A stretch of 64,000 nucleotides of DNA from NCBI GenBank assembly GCA_038225555.1, contig JBBRRB010000002.1:186001-250000 (forward strand), in the 5' to 3' direction. Positions 1-8,093 of this stretch are shown here, piece by piece. The notes below the pieces were generated by a model. It was not told the DNA's origin. It searched no databases and saw nothing but the letters and a program-made list of their open reading frames with translations. The stretch comes from JANXQZ01 sp038225555 (GTDB lineage Bacteria; Acidobacteriota; Terriglobia; Bryobacterales; Bryobacteraceae). Made by a program: the position numbers and the translations under genes. How positions within the stretch are numbered: the first letter of the stretch is position 1; each line of letters starts with the position of its first letter.

Positions 1-4
1 AACT

Positions 5-26
5 TGGTGAGCCGGGCTCGGAACCC
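5..26. repeat. Partial copy of tRNA-Lys 3' end
   Basis: Bases 5-16 (TGGTGAGCCGGG) are identical, in the same orientation, to bases 3920-3931, the 3' end of the tRNA-Lys gene on the minus strand. Resemblance continues weakly through the T-arm (CTCGGAACCC here, CTCGAACCC there) after a short gap. Integrating elements often duplicate the 3' end of a tRNA, so this may be a worn attachment-site copy; it may also be a dead tRNA fragment or chance. No integrase gene lies between the two copies. Confidence 0.35.
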
Positions 27-85
27 TGCAGGGTATCGAGAACATAATCAATTCCTCTTTTGGTCAAGAAGGCGAGAATAGAACG

Positions 86-1953
86 ATGTCCATTCTCGAT
101 ATTCTGTTTGGCCCACCCCTGAAATCAGACGAAGACAGAGAGCAACGCGCGTTGGACCAGCCAAAGGCATCCCGATATTCGGACTGGACGCCCTCAGTTC
201 CGCCGCATACGGTCCAGAAGCCGCGCTGACGCTGCTCATTCCGCTGGGCGCAGCGGGGATCGGGTACATATTCCCGATCAGCGTGACCATCGTGATTCTG
301 CTGGCGATCGTTTTTGTGTCTTACCGCCAAACGATACAGGCGTATCCAAACGGGTAGGGTCATACACGGTAGCGAGTGAGAACCTGGGCGCAGGCGCGGG
401 GCTGCTTGCGGCTGCGGCACTGATGATCGACTACATTCTCACCGCGGCGGTCGGCATCTCATCCGGAGTGGGCGCACTGGTGTCGGCGGTGCCGAGCCTG
501 CAGCGGCATACGGTGATGCTGTGCCTTGGCATCCTACTCACATTGACCGTCGTAAATCTTCGCGGCGTTCGTGAAGCTGGGGGTGTATTCATGCTGCCAA
601 CCTATGTGTTCATCCTAAGTTTGCTCGCATTGATTGGGGTTGGCGTCGCCAAAGTAATTGCGAGTGGCGGGCATCCTCACGCGGTTGTCGCCCCCCGTAA
701 TGCCGGCAGCCGTCATGGGCGTCTCGCTTTGGCTCATACTGAAGGCTTTCTCGAGCGGCTGCACTGCGATGACGGGCGTGGAGGCCGTTAGTAACGGAGT
801 ACGGGCATTTCGCGAACCGGTTACGAAGACGGCGCAGTTTACGCTGACCATCATCATCGCCGTGCTGAGCGTAATGCTCTTGGGTATTGCTTACCTGGTG
901 CATGCGTACCAGATTGGAGCCACCGAACCGGGTTCGTCCAGTTACCAGAGTGTGCTTCCGATGCTTCTTCTGGCGGTAGCGGGCAAGGGCTGGTTCTACT
1001 GGGTAAGTATCTCGTCCATACTGCTGGTGCTGGCACTATCGGCCAACACGGCTTTTGCGGATTTCCCGCGCCTGTGCCGGATCATAGCGCAGAACAGCTA
1101 TCTTCCTTATACTTTCTCGATTCCAGGGCGGCGGCTGGTCTACTCGCAAGGCATCTACGTGCTTGCCGTATTGTGTGGAGTGCTGCTGATCGTTTTTCGC
1201 GGCGTTACGGACCGGCTGATTCCTCTGTATGCAGTAGGGGCGTTTATGGCGTTCACGCTTTCGCAGGCGGGCATGGTTCAGCACTGGCGGAAATCAACCG
1301 ATGGGAAGGCTAAGCGATTCATGATTGTGAACGGGATAGGCGCGGTCGCTACAGGAATTACCGTGATGGTGGTTCTGGTTGCAAAGTTTGTGGACGGCGC
1401 ATGGATTACGGTGCTGATCATTCCGGCGTTGATTTACCTGATGGTGGCGATCAAACGACATTTCAATTCAGTCGGTCGGGAGATCACGGAGAAGTCGCCG
1501 CTCAACGTCGATCAGATTTGCGAGCCGCTGGTAGTGGTGCCGGTGGACCGGTGGAGCAAGATTGCGGAAAAAGCTTTACGCTTTGCGATGAGCCTCTCGA
1601 AGGAGGTGAAGGCAGTGCATGTGGACTTCGATGAAACCGCCGATGAACTCATAGAGAATTGGAAACGTTTGATCGAAGATCCAGTCCGAAGCAAGGCGAT
1701 GCCGGTTCCCGAACTGATACGATTGAAATCCCCATACAGGTATGTGGTCAACCCAATTGTCGATTATGTATTAGAGCTGAACAAGCGGAACCCAGGCCGC
1801 GAGGTGGCCGTGATTGTGCCGGAACTGGTGGAGCATAAGTGGTATCACTACTTCTTACACAACCAGCGCGCTTACAGCTTAAAAGCGTTATTACTTCTCA
1901 AAGGTAACCAGCGGATCATTACTATGAATGTGCCCTGCAATCTGACGAAGTAA
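86..1953 (+). pseudogene. APC-family amino acid permease, three frameshifts
   Basis: An APC-superfamily permease of about 620 residues can be read only by changing frame three times. It starts at ATG 86 (MSILDILFG), changes frame near 141-150 before a GIPIFGLDALSSAAYG block, again near 350-357 where an expected NGGGSYTVASENLG loses one base, and again at a run of six C at 691-696. From there one frame is open to 1953 and holds the later membrane segments and a cytoplasmic tail (about residues 285-431 of that frame) resembling the soluble C-terminal domain of such permeases. The open part is well conserved (GCTAMTGVEAVSNG, FPRLCRIIAQNSYLP). Either a recent pseudogene or base-calling errors; three indels in 560 bases followed by 1250 clean bases is odd for both. 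Substrate unknown. Confidence 0.75.
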
Positions 1954-2163
1954 AGAGCGCTCGCTAAAGGTGCGAACCGTGCCTTGAGCATCAGGGTGGA
2001 ACAGCACGGTGACCAAGTCCCCGGAGTTATGGACCATGCCATGCAGACTCAGCCAGACGAATCGTCCATCTGAAACCAGCTCATGAGACCGGGCCGGTAG
2101 AGCAGCAGGCGGAAGATTTGCGGAAACATCCAGTACCCTGCTCATGATAAGATTCCCATTCTT

Positions 2164-2347
2164 ATGAAGACAACTTCGACCCGTGAACTGCTGGCCGAGT
2201 TTCTGGGCACACTGGTCCTGATCCTGTTCGGCAATGGCGTGGTGGCGATGGTGTTGCTGTTCGGGCACGGGTTCCAGGCGAAGTCGTGAACCGAGGCTTC
2301 CCCAATATAAGGATCCGCTGATTCGCAAGTATCTGAAGAAGCTGTAG
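2164..2347 (+). pseudogene. Aquaporin/glycerol facilitator remnant, internal deletion
   Basis: ATG 2164 opens a 41-codon frame ending at TGA 2287 whose residues read like the first membrane helix of a MIP-family channel (RELLAEFLGTLVLILFGNG). In another frame, bases about 2291-2347 end in DPLIRKYLKKL and a stop, which looks like the short cytoplasmic tail of the same family. The NPA-box helices between them, roughly 200 residues, are missing. The simplest reading is a single internal deletion that joined the two ends out of frame. Its match to the family is from memory of MIP sequences. The 210 bases before it (1954-2163) hold nothing I can name. Confidence 0.6.
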
Positions 2348-2372
2348 TATTTCAAAAAAGGAGCAAGAACCG

Positions 2373-3791
2373 ATGCTGAGAGCTTTCACAACTATGATCC
2401 TTAGCGCCGCCTTCCTGGGCAACGCTTCCGGGCAGACTTCGTCGCCCCTCGTGCTTATTGAGACGATTCCAGTTCCCAACTGGACGAACACTGGCGCGAA
2501 TCAAGCCAACTTGGATTTGTTCGCCTTCAATCCGTGGACTCGCGTGCTGTATGTCGCGGACCGGACCAACCACGCGGTGACTGCGATTGACACCATTAGC
2601 GCCGCTGTAATCGGCGTCCTTCCGATTCCCAGCGGCGGCAACACCAATGGCGTTCTGGTGGCGCTGGACCAGCAAAAGCTGGTGGTAACGGATGGCAAAG
2701 CCAATGTCTACGTCTATGACCTCCGGGTGCCGGCGTTGATGCCGGACGCGTACGCGCTTCCGGGTGTCACGAGCGGAACCGACGCGCTGGATTATGATCC
2801 CCTGAATCACACCGTCTACGTAATCAACGGGAACGCTCCGTATTTCATTACAGGCATCGATCTCGTGAATCGTAAAATTAGCAGTCAGCTTGAGCTTCCT
2901 GGGAGTCCTGAACTGATGCGGTTTAATCCCAATGACGGACTCATTTACCAAGCCATCACCGACGGTGACAACATGGGCAAGAGCAAGGGCTTGTACGTAT
3001 TCGATCCGGTCAGCAATTCAATCACGGCCAAATACCTGACGCCGGACTGCACCCCGCATGGAGTGGAGATCGACCCGGTGAGCAATGTCGCTTTGCTGGG
3101 ATGCAGCCCTGGAGGGCAAGTGACGCTCGACCTCGGCAAGGGGGGCGCGGTGATCAAGACGTTCGCCAATATCACTGGAACAGACTTGACGGCGTACAAT
3201 CCGAACACCCGCAACTTCTACACGGGGTCGGGCGGCAATAACATCGCCTCCACTGGCTGCCCGATCGATTCGGTTAAGAGTTATCCGTTGATTGGCGTAT
3301 TCAACGCGCCTGCTGCGGGTCAGGCGAACTTGGTGGGGGTGCAATGCACGGGGCGGAGTGCTAAAGGCCCGGGAGTGAATCCGCTTGATAACTTTGTCTA
3401 TGTGGGGACCCGGCAATTTCCGGTGGACGCGAACGATGCCACCACGGGCAACAACGGCATCATTGTGTACTGGGACCCGTCGCCCCGGGTGGACGCAAAG
3501 CCGGGAACGCACGCGGAACTGACGACCTTGGATGGAAAGCAGAGTTTGGGCGGGATTCAGTTCACCACCGCACAGCATCGCGGGCTGCGAGTGTCGGCCA
3601 CTCTCCAGGGAGCTACAAAAGGGATGACGGTCAACGTTCCAACGTCTCTTGGCAATGAGACGGCGCCTTGCTACGTTGGTCCGGATGGCAGCGGGTATTG
3701 CGATGGGCCGCTGCTTGGCTCACCGATGATGGGAGCCCCGGTTCTTTTGGCGGCGAATGGATCTCCGGTGGGACGTGGGGTGATTCAGTAG
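2373..3791 (+). CDS. Secreted YVTN-type beta-propeller protein
   Basis: A 472-residue exported protein of unknown function. Residues 1-20 form a signal peptide ending near ASGQ. The rest shows repeated blocks typical of YVTN/lactonase-like propellers: a landmark such as FNPWTRVLYVADRTNHAVTAID, LDYDPLNHTVYVING and VNPLDNFVYVGTR recurs about every 40-50 residues. No catalytic residues can be assigned. The start is well supported: AAAGGAG at 2357-2363 lies nine bases before ATG 2373. It stands alone between the aquaporin remnant and the tRNA-Lys gene. Such proteins are abundant in acidobacteria, where they may bind ligands or other surface proteins; that role is an inference. Confidence 0.85.
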   Translation: MLRAFTTMILSAAFLGNASGQTSSPLVLIETIPVPNWTNTGANQANLDLFAFNPWTRVLYVADRTNHAVTAIDTISAAVIGVLPIPSGGNTNGVLVALDQQKLVVTDGKANVYVYDLRVPALMPDAYALPGVTSGTDALDYDPLNHTVYVINGNAPYFITGIDLVNRKISSQLELPGSPELMRFNPNDGLIYQAITDGDNMGKSKGLYVFDPVSNSITAKYLTPDCTPHGVEIDPVSNVALLGCSPGGQVTLDLGKGGAVIKTFANITGTDLTAYNPNTRNFYTGSGGNNIASTGCPIDSVKSYPLIGVFNAPAAGQANLVGVQCTGRSAKGPGVNPLDNFVYVGTRQFPVDANDATTGNNGIIVYWDPSPRVDAKPGTHAELTTLDGKQSLGGIQFTTAQHRGLRVSATLQGATKGMTVNVPTSLGNETAPCYVGPDGSGYCDGPLLGSPMMGAPVLLAANGSPVGRGVIQ

Positions 3792-3810
3792 CCAGGAAAG
3801 ACTCATTTCC

Positions 3811-3856
3811 ATCCGGTCTTGCACCGGATCGCAAAGCCTGCCACCGGGCGCTTTGC
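3811..3856 (+). terminator. Two tandem hairpins after the propeller gene
   Basis: ATCCGGT (3811-3817) pairs perfectly with ACCGGAT (3823-3829) around a five-base loop. Directly after, GCAAAGC (3831-3837) pairs with GCTTTGC (3850-3856). They begin 19 bases after the stop codon at 3791. There is no run of T, so a classical intrinsic terminator is not certain; they could protect the 3' end of the transcript. Confidence 0.4.
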
Positions 3857-3919
3857 CCTGTGTCGCGAAGGGTCGCGCGCTATTGCAAGAACGGAGTTTG
3901 CGCCGTAATGAAAATAAAG

Positions 3920-3996
3920 TGGTGAGCCGGGCGGGGCTCGAACCCGCGACCACCGCATTAAAAGTGCGATGCTCTACCAACTGAGCTACCGGCTCC
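3920..3996 (-). tRNA. tRNA-Lys (TTT)
   Basis: The reverse complement folds as a complete cloverleaf: acceptor GAGCCGG/CCGGCTC, D-arm GCTC...GAGC, anticodon loop CTTTTAA giving anticodon TTT, T-arm GCGGG-TTCGAGC-CCCGC, discriminator A and an encoded CCA (TGG at 3920-3922). The T-rich stretch beyond its 3' end (CTTTATTTTCATT on the minus strand) may end transcription. Confidence 0.95.
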
Positions 3997-4029
3997 GATA
4001 CCTATCAACAATAACATGGGGCATCCATC

Positions 4030-5061
4030 TTACCCCCAGATATCGCCCACAGTGAAGCCTTCCGGGAAAGGGTCCTCGGGATCGAGCACGTAATGGGCGA
4101 ATCCCGTAATCCAGGCTTGTCCGGACAACGTTGGCGTCACCGCCGCATACGGGCCAACGCTTGTTTCCTCTATCAGCCGACCTGTAAAAGTCGTGCCCAA
4201 AATACCCTCATGAACAAAGTCTTGATGCAACGGCAGCTTCCCCTTCGCATGCAGCACAGCCATTCTGGCGCACGTTCCGGTGCCGCACGGGGAACGATCC
4301 AAAACGCCGGTCAAGTTACCCGTGGAAACTACCACCGCATTCCTCCCATGTGTCTCCAGACCAAGGGGCTGACCGGCGAGTTGCGCGATGCTGACGCCCG
4401 AGATGCCGGGGTTATCCGGATGCTGGCACGGAAGCTGTTCGCGCGTTGCCGCTTTGATCATTTCCGCTACACGGACAATGTCGCGCCCCTCATCGGGCGT
4501 GAGGCGAAATCCGAGCGCAGCAGCGTCGGCGATGACATAGAACATGCCTCCGTACGCAACGTCGACTTGTACCGTGCCGAACTGGGGCACGTCCACCGTG
4601 GCGTCCAAGTGAACCACGAACGCTGGCACATTTTGAAAATTGACCTTCTTCACCTTGCCGTCCCGCACCTCCGCCTCAACCCGGACCAAACCCGCAGGCG
4701 TGTCCAGAGCTAGCAGAGTTTTAGGCTCGCGAACCGGCACCATGCCGGTTTCGATCAGCACGGTGACAACGCAGATCGTGTTGGAACCGGACATGGGCGG
4801 ATATTCCATCTGCTCCATGATCACGAATCCCGCGTCCGCATCCGGGTGACAAGGCGGGAGAATTACGTTGCAGCACAGCGCGGGGTAGCCTCGCGGCTCC
4901 TTCAGCATGCGCTTGCGAATATGATCGGCTTGGGTTTCGAGATACGTCTTCTTCTCGAACATCGTTTTGCCAGGGACATCCAGGACGCCGCCGGTAATTA
5001 CGCGTCCGGGTTCGCCGCACGCGTGAGCGTCGACGGCTGTGATCATGCTGGAAAACCGCAT
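4030..5061 (-). CDS. Proline racemase / 4-hydroxyproline epimerase family enzyme (Ser-Cys type)
   Basis: A 343-residue cytoplasmic enzyme of the proline racemase superfamily, which moves the alpha proton of proline or hydroxyproline between two active-site residues. The second site is present in DRSPCGTGTCARMA (Cys259, with Asp255). At the first site the usual Cys is replaced: the motif reads MSGSNTI, with Ser91. Cys/Cys members are proline racemases or 4-hydroxyproline 2-epimerases and Cys/Thr members are trans-3-hydroxyproline dehydratases; Ser/Cys members are reported as hydroxyproline epimerases, so hydroxyproline is the likeliest substrate. It starts three bases after the stop of the permease gene upstream, so the two are surely co-transcribed. 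The exact substrate cannot be fixed from sequence alone. Confidence 0.88.
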   Translation of the reverse strand: MRFSSMITAVDAHACGEPGRVITGGVLDVPGKTMFEKKTYLETQADHIRKRMLKEPRGYPALCCNVILPPCHPDADAGFVIMEQMEYPPMSGSNTICVVTVLIETGMVPVREPKTLLALDTPAGLVRVEAEVRDGKVKKVNFQNVPAFVVHLDATVDVPQFGTVQVDVAYGGMFYVIADAAALGFRLTPDEGRDIVRVAEMIKAATREQLPCQHPDNPGISGVSIAQLAGQPLGLETHGRNAVVVSTGNLTGVLDRSPCGTGTCARMAVLHAKGKLPLHQDFVHEGILGTTFTGRLIEETSVGPYAAVTPTLSGQAWITGFAHYVLDPEDPFPEGFTVGDIWG

Positions 5062-5064
5062 CGA

Positions 5065-6531
5065 CTAACGCTTGCGAATTAGCGAGTAGACTAGTGCGCC
5101 CGAAAGTACGATGGCGAGTCCGGGCCAAGTGGTTGCGGGACGATATGCGAACAGCATGATCAGCACCACGGATGCCCCCAGGATGTAAAAAGCCGGCACG
5201 AGCGGGTATCCCCAGATCCTGTAAGGGCGGTCGGCATCAGGCTGCGTGATGCGCAGCCGGAACACCGCTGCGATGGTGAGAATGTAAAAAATCAAAGCAG
5301 CGGAGATCACGTAATCGAGCAGGTTGCTGTAGAGACTGCCGTACTGCTTCGTGCTCACGTCGTAGGTGCGCGGCAGCACCAGGAACACCGCCCAGATGCC
5401 CTGCATCAGCAGCGACCAGGCTGGCACGCGCGCCTGATTGAGCTTGCCCGCCGATGCGAAGAACAGTCCATCGTGGGCCATTGCGTAGTAAGCGCGCGCG
5501 CCAGCCAGCACCAAGCTGTTGATGCAGCCAAATGTCGAGACCATGATGGCGATCGCCATGAGGGAGGTGCCGAGGCCGGGGAAGATCTCTTGCAGCATCG
5601 CGGTGGCGACGCGGTCGGCGGGTGCGTTCTGGATTGCGGGTAACGGCAAGACCAGCAAATAGGCGAGATTCACGAGTAAATACAGCAGCATTACGGCCCC
5701 GCATCCGAAGGCCATTGCGAGGGCCAGGTTCTTGCGCGGATTGCGAACCTCGCCCGCGATGAACGTGATATCGTGCCAGGAGTCGGCTGCAAATAGCGAA
5801 CCTGATTGCGACACGCAGATTGCCACTAGCAGCCCGAATACGCTGCCCGAGACTACCCCCAGGGACGGGTCATAATTCCCGAGCGACCACATATTGTGGA
5901 AATTGGATTGAACGGCGGCGGCGTTTCGACCCAGGAACAACCCGGCCAGGATCAGCGCCGCGACGGCGATCATTTTAGCGCTGGTGAAGATGTTTTGCAC
6001 GAAGCGGCCATATTCCAGTCCGCGGCTATTCGTCCAAGTGAGAAGCGCGATCACCAGGATTCCTACCAGTTGCGCAGTGGAAAGGGATAGCGCGTAGCCT
6101 TGCGTAATGTGGATCGGCGGAATGAGATAGTGAGTTTCGCCGATGGGAGGCCACAGGATCGCTAGGAATCGGGCGAATGCCACGGCGACGGCGGCAATGG
6201 TGCCGGTTTGAATTACGGTGAACAAGGTCCAGCCGTAGAGGAAACCCATCAGCGGCGAATACGCTTCGCGAAGGTAGACGTACATTCCACCCGCGCGGGG
6301 CATCATGGAGGCGAGTTCGCCGTAGGATAGCGCCGCGGTGATGGTGAGAAGACCGCTGAAGGCCCACGCGGCCAGCAGCCACCCGGGGCTTCCGATGAGG
6401 CGGGACATGTCGGCCGAGACGATGAAGATGCCCGATCCGATCATGACTCCGATCACGATCATGGTGGAGTCGAAAAGATTCAGCCCGCGGACGAAGCCCG
6501 CGTCGCGATCAACCTGCGCTGTGGCGGCCAT
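5065..6531 (-). CDS. APC-family amino acid permease
   Basis: A 488-residue inner-membrane transporter with about 12 hydrophobic segments. The N-terminal signature VIGVMIGSGIFIVSADM and the segment SYGELASMMPRAGGMYVYLREAY are typical of the LAT/exchanger branch of the APC superfamily. The C-terminus ends SLIRKR inside the cell. It is the first gene of a two-gene minus-strand unit with the hydroxyproline/proline epimerase-family enzyme, only three bases apart, so proline or hydroxyproline import is a reasonable inference. It is intact, unlike the permease at the window start. Confidence 0.9.
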   Translation of the reverse strand: MAATAQVDRDAGFVRGLNLFDSTMIVIGVMIGSGIFIVSADMSRLIGSPGWLLAAWAFSGLLTITAALSYGELASMMPRAGGMYVYLREAYSPLMGFLYGWTLFTVIQTGTIAAVAVAFARFLAILWPPIGETHYLIPPIHITQGYALSLSTAQLVGILVIALLTWTNSRGLEYGRFVQNIFTSAKMIAVAALILAGLFLGRNAAAVQSNFHNMWSLGNYDPSLGVVSGSVFGLLVAICVSQSGSLFAADSWHDITFIAGEVRNPRKNLALAMAFGCGAVMLLYLLVNLAYLLVLPLPAIQNAPADRVATAMLQEIFPGLGTSLMAIAIMVSTFGCINSLVLAGARAYYAMAHDGLFFASAGKLNQARVPAWSLLMQGIWAVFLVLPRTYDVSTKQYGSLYSNLLDYVISAALIFYILTIAAVFRLRITQPDADRPYRIWGYPLVPAFYILGASVVLIMLFAYRPATTWPGLAIVLSGALVYSLIRKR

Positions 6532-6555
6532 TTTTGGTGGATGGGTCAGAAGGGT

Positions 6556-6801
6556 TTATTGTACCGGGAATGAGCCTGGCGTTACCAAGTCACTCATTGC
6601 TCGTACGGCTCTTCGTGTGAAGAACCGAGACTCAGGATACTCTGAACATCGCGGGATGCGCTCAGGACGCGCAAAATCCGCAGTGGTCGCGCTTCCCTGG
6701 AACGCCGTTTCGATACGCTCAAGCACACGGTCTGCCGCCATGGTGCTCTCGGTGGCGATATACTGCCAAATGTCTTCAATGTCCTGCTCTGCACGAGGCA
6801 T
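6556..6801 (-). pseudogene. parE: ParE-like toxin, broken
   Basis: The first 37 residues (MPRAEQDIEDIWQYIA, then AADRVLERIETAFQ) match the two N-terminal helices of ParE/RelE-fold toxins. After that the reading frame loses any resemblance. In the neighbouring frame just downstream, RILRVLSASRDVQSIL looks like the last beta strand and helix of ParE, whose usual text is close to RVLHGARD. The middle of the fold, with the substrate-contacting strands, is absent. The reading is an internal deletion plus frameshift, leaving 81 codons against about 95-100 normally. It begins 15 bases after the stop of the antitoxin gene, in the same frame as that stop. Confidence 0.6.
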
Positions 6802-6816
6802 CAGGAGAAAAGGCCT

Positions 6817-7083
6817 TCACTTGGCTTCGACCTTTCGCGCTGCGCTCTTGGCTCGGATGCGCTTGAAAACTTCGTCGCCGTCTACGAACTTGCCCCTCTT
6901 GTCCTCTGCTATTCCAATTATGATCTCTTTGCGCAACTCGGCCAATCGGAGTTGTTTTAAGTCTTCGCGGTCCTTCAGTAGCCGCAACCCTTCCCGCAGG
7001 ATCTCACTTTGGGACTGGTATACGCCTGTCTTCAAGAGATCGGCGACGAACTGATCGAGCGTTGCGCCAAGGTTGACGTTCAA
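6817..7083 (-). CDS. parD: ParD-like antitoxin
   Basis: An 88-residue protein starting MNVNLGATLDQFVADLLKTG, the ribbon strand and first helix of a ribbon-helix-helix DNA-binding fold, followed by SQSEILREGLRLLKDRED, the typical ParD motif, and a charged flexible tail that would wrap the toxin. It should repress its own promoter and neutralise ParE. It looks intact although the toxin gene behind it is broken, so it is an orphan antitoxin. The start is TTG at 7083, chosen because homology begins at once; no ribosome-binding site precedes it. Confidence 0.8.
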   Translation of the reverse strand: MNVNLGATLDQFVADLLKTGVYQSQSEILREGLRLLKDREDLKQLRLAELRKEIIIGIAEDKRGKFVDGDEVFKRIRAKSAARKVEAK

Positions 7084-7089
7084 ACAAAT

Positions 7090-7128
7090 ACGATAAAGCC
7101 GTTAACAGTAATTGTCAATTCTGGACAA
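7090..7128 (-). promoter_or_regulatory. parD promoter with overlapping operator
   Basis: On the minus strand TTGACA (7118-7113) and TATCGT (7095-7090) are separated by 17 bases, a near-ideal sigma-70 promoter. The -10 box ends seven bases before the TTG start, so the transcript would begin at or next to the start codon and be leaderless. An inverted repeat TTGTC-N7-GACAA (7112-7128) covers the -35 box and is the obvious candidate site for autorepression by ParD. Confidence 0.5.
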
Positions 7129-7157
7129 CTCCTTTCTACGGCGTATCCTGGTGAGAG

Positions 7158-8093
7158 ATGCCTTCCGACTTTGCCATTGAGACCTCGGGTCTCACCAAAG
7201 TATTTCGCACGCCTTGGAAGCGTCGCGAAGTTCGGGCGGTGAATGGGATCTCGATCAACGTTGCTCGCGGAGCCACCTTCGGCCTGCTCGGGCCGAACGG
7301 AGCTGGCAAAACAACCTTCGTGAAAATGCTCCTCTCGGCGGTACATCCAACGTCCGGATCCGCTAGAATCTTCGGGCGCAACGCATCGGACGCCGAGGCT
7401 CGCCGCCCCATCGGATACCTGCCGGAAAACCACCGCTTTCCAACCTATCTCACCGGCGACGGAATGCTGGACCTCTACGCGGGCTTATCTGGCATGCCAT
7501 CAGGCCAGCGAAAGAAATTGATTCCCGGCCTTCTCGCGCAAGTGGGACTGGATCAATGGGGCGACGTTCGGCTCGGTAAATATTCGAAAGGCATGCTGCA
7601 GCGGGTTGGACTCGCGCAAGCGCTAATTCATTCGCCCTCGCTGCTCATCCTCGACGAACCATCGGACGGAGTGGACCCGGTGGGACGCCGCGACATTCGC
7701 GCTATCCTCAGCGAACTCGAAGCGAAAGGCGTGACGATCTTTATCAACTCCCACCTGCTGGTGGAAGTAGAACTGTTCTGCCATGAAGTGGCGATTCTGC
7801 ATAAGGGAGAGGTGGCGCTGGCAGGTAGAGTCAAAGATCTCACCGCTGGGAAAGGCTATCGGCTTACCGCGACGCAGATGACAGATACGCTTCGGAGCGA
7901 GCTGGCGACAAGAGCTGTTTCCGTCAACACTCGCGACGGGCTGTGCGACTTCCAGTTCAGCAACCGGGAAGATGCCAATCAAGCGCTCGATCTGCTCCGG
8001 GCGCAGCATTGCGAAGTGGAAGCGCTAACCCCCACAACGAGCACGCTGGAAGAGGTGTTTGTAAAAACTGTCCAAGGCCACACGCAACCATGA
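7158..8093 (+). CDS. ABC transporter ATP-binding protein
   Basis: A 311-residue ATPase for an ABC-2 type exporter. Walker A is GPNGAGKTT near residue 50, the signature is YSKGMLQRVGLAQAL in place of LSGGQ, Walker B is LLILDEPSDGVDP, and the H-loop is NSHLL. The region after about residue 230 is the accessory domain common in drug, lipid or copper-related exporters. The start ATG 7158 follows GGTGAG. The stop overlaps the permease start (ATGA at 8090-8093), so the two are translationally coupled. The substrate is unknown. Confidence 0.92.
   Translation: MPSDFAIETSGLTKVFRTPWKRREVRAVNGISINVARGATFGLLGPNGAGKTTFVKMLLSAVHPTSGSARIFGRNASDAEARRPIGYLPENHRFPTYLTGDGMLDLYAGLSGMPSGQRKKLIPGLLAQVGLDQWGDVRLGKYSKGMLQRVGLAQALIHSPSLLILDEPSDGVDPVGRRDIRAILSELEAKGVTIFINSHLLVEVELFCHEVAILHKGEVALAGRVKDLTAGKGYRLTATQMTDTLRSELATRAVSVNTRDGLCDFQFSNREDANQALDLLRAQHCEVEALTPTTSTLEEVFVKTVQGHTQP

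Noticed and set aside
1512..1751. Reverse-strand frame inside the permease tail.
   Set aside because: It is the shadow of a conserved forward domain and has no independent signals.
1891..2145. An 84-codon frame on the minus strand covering the gap after the permease.
   Set aside because: It overlaps the permease end by 63 bases, matches no family I know and has no ribosome site; composition alone does not support it.
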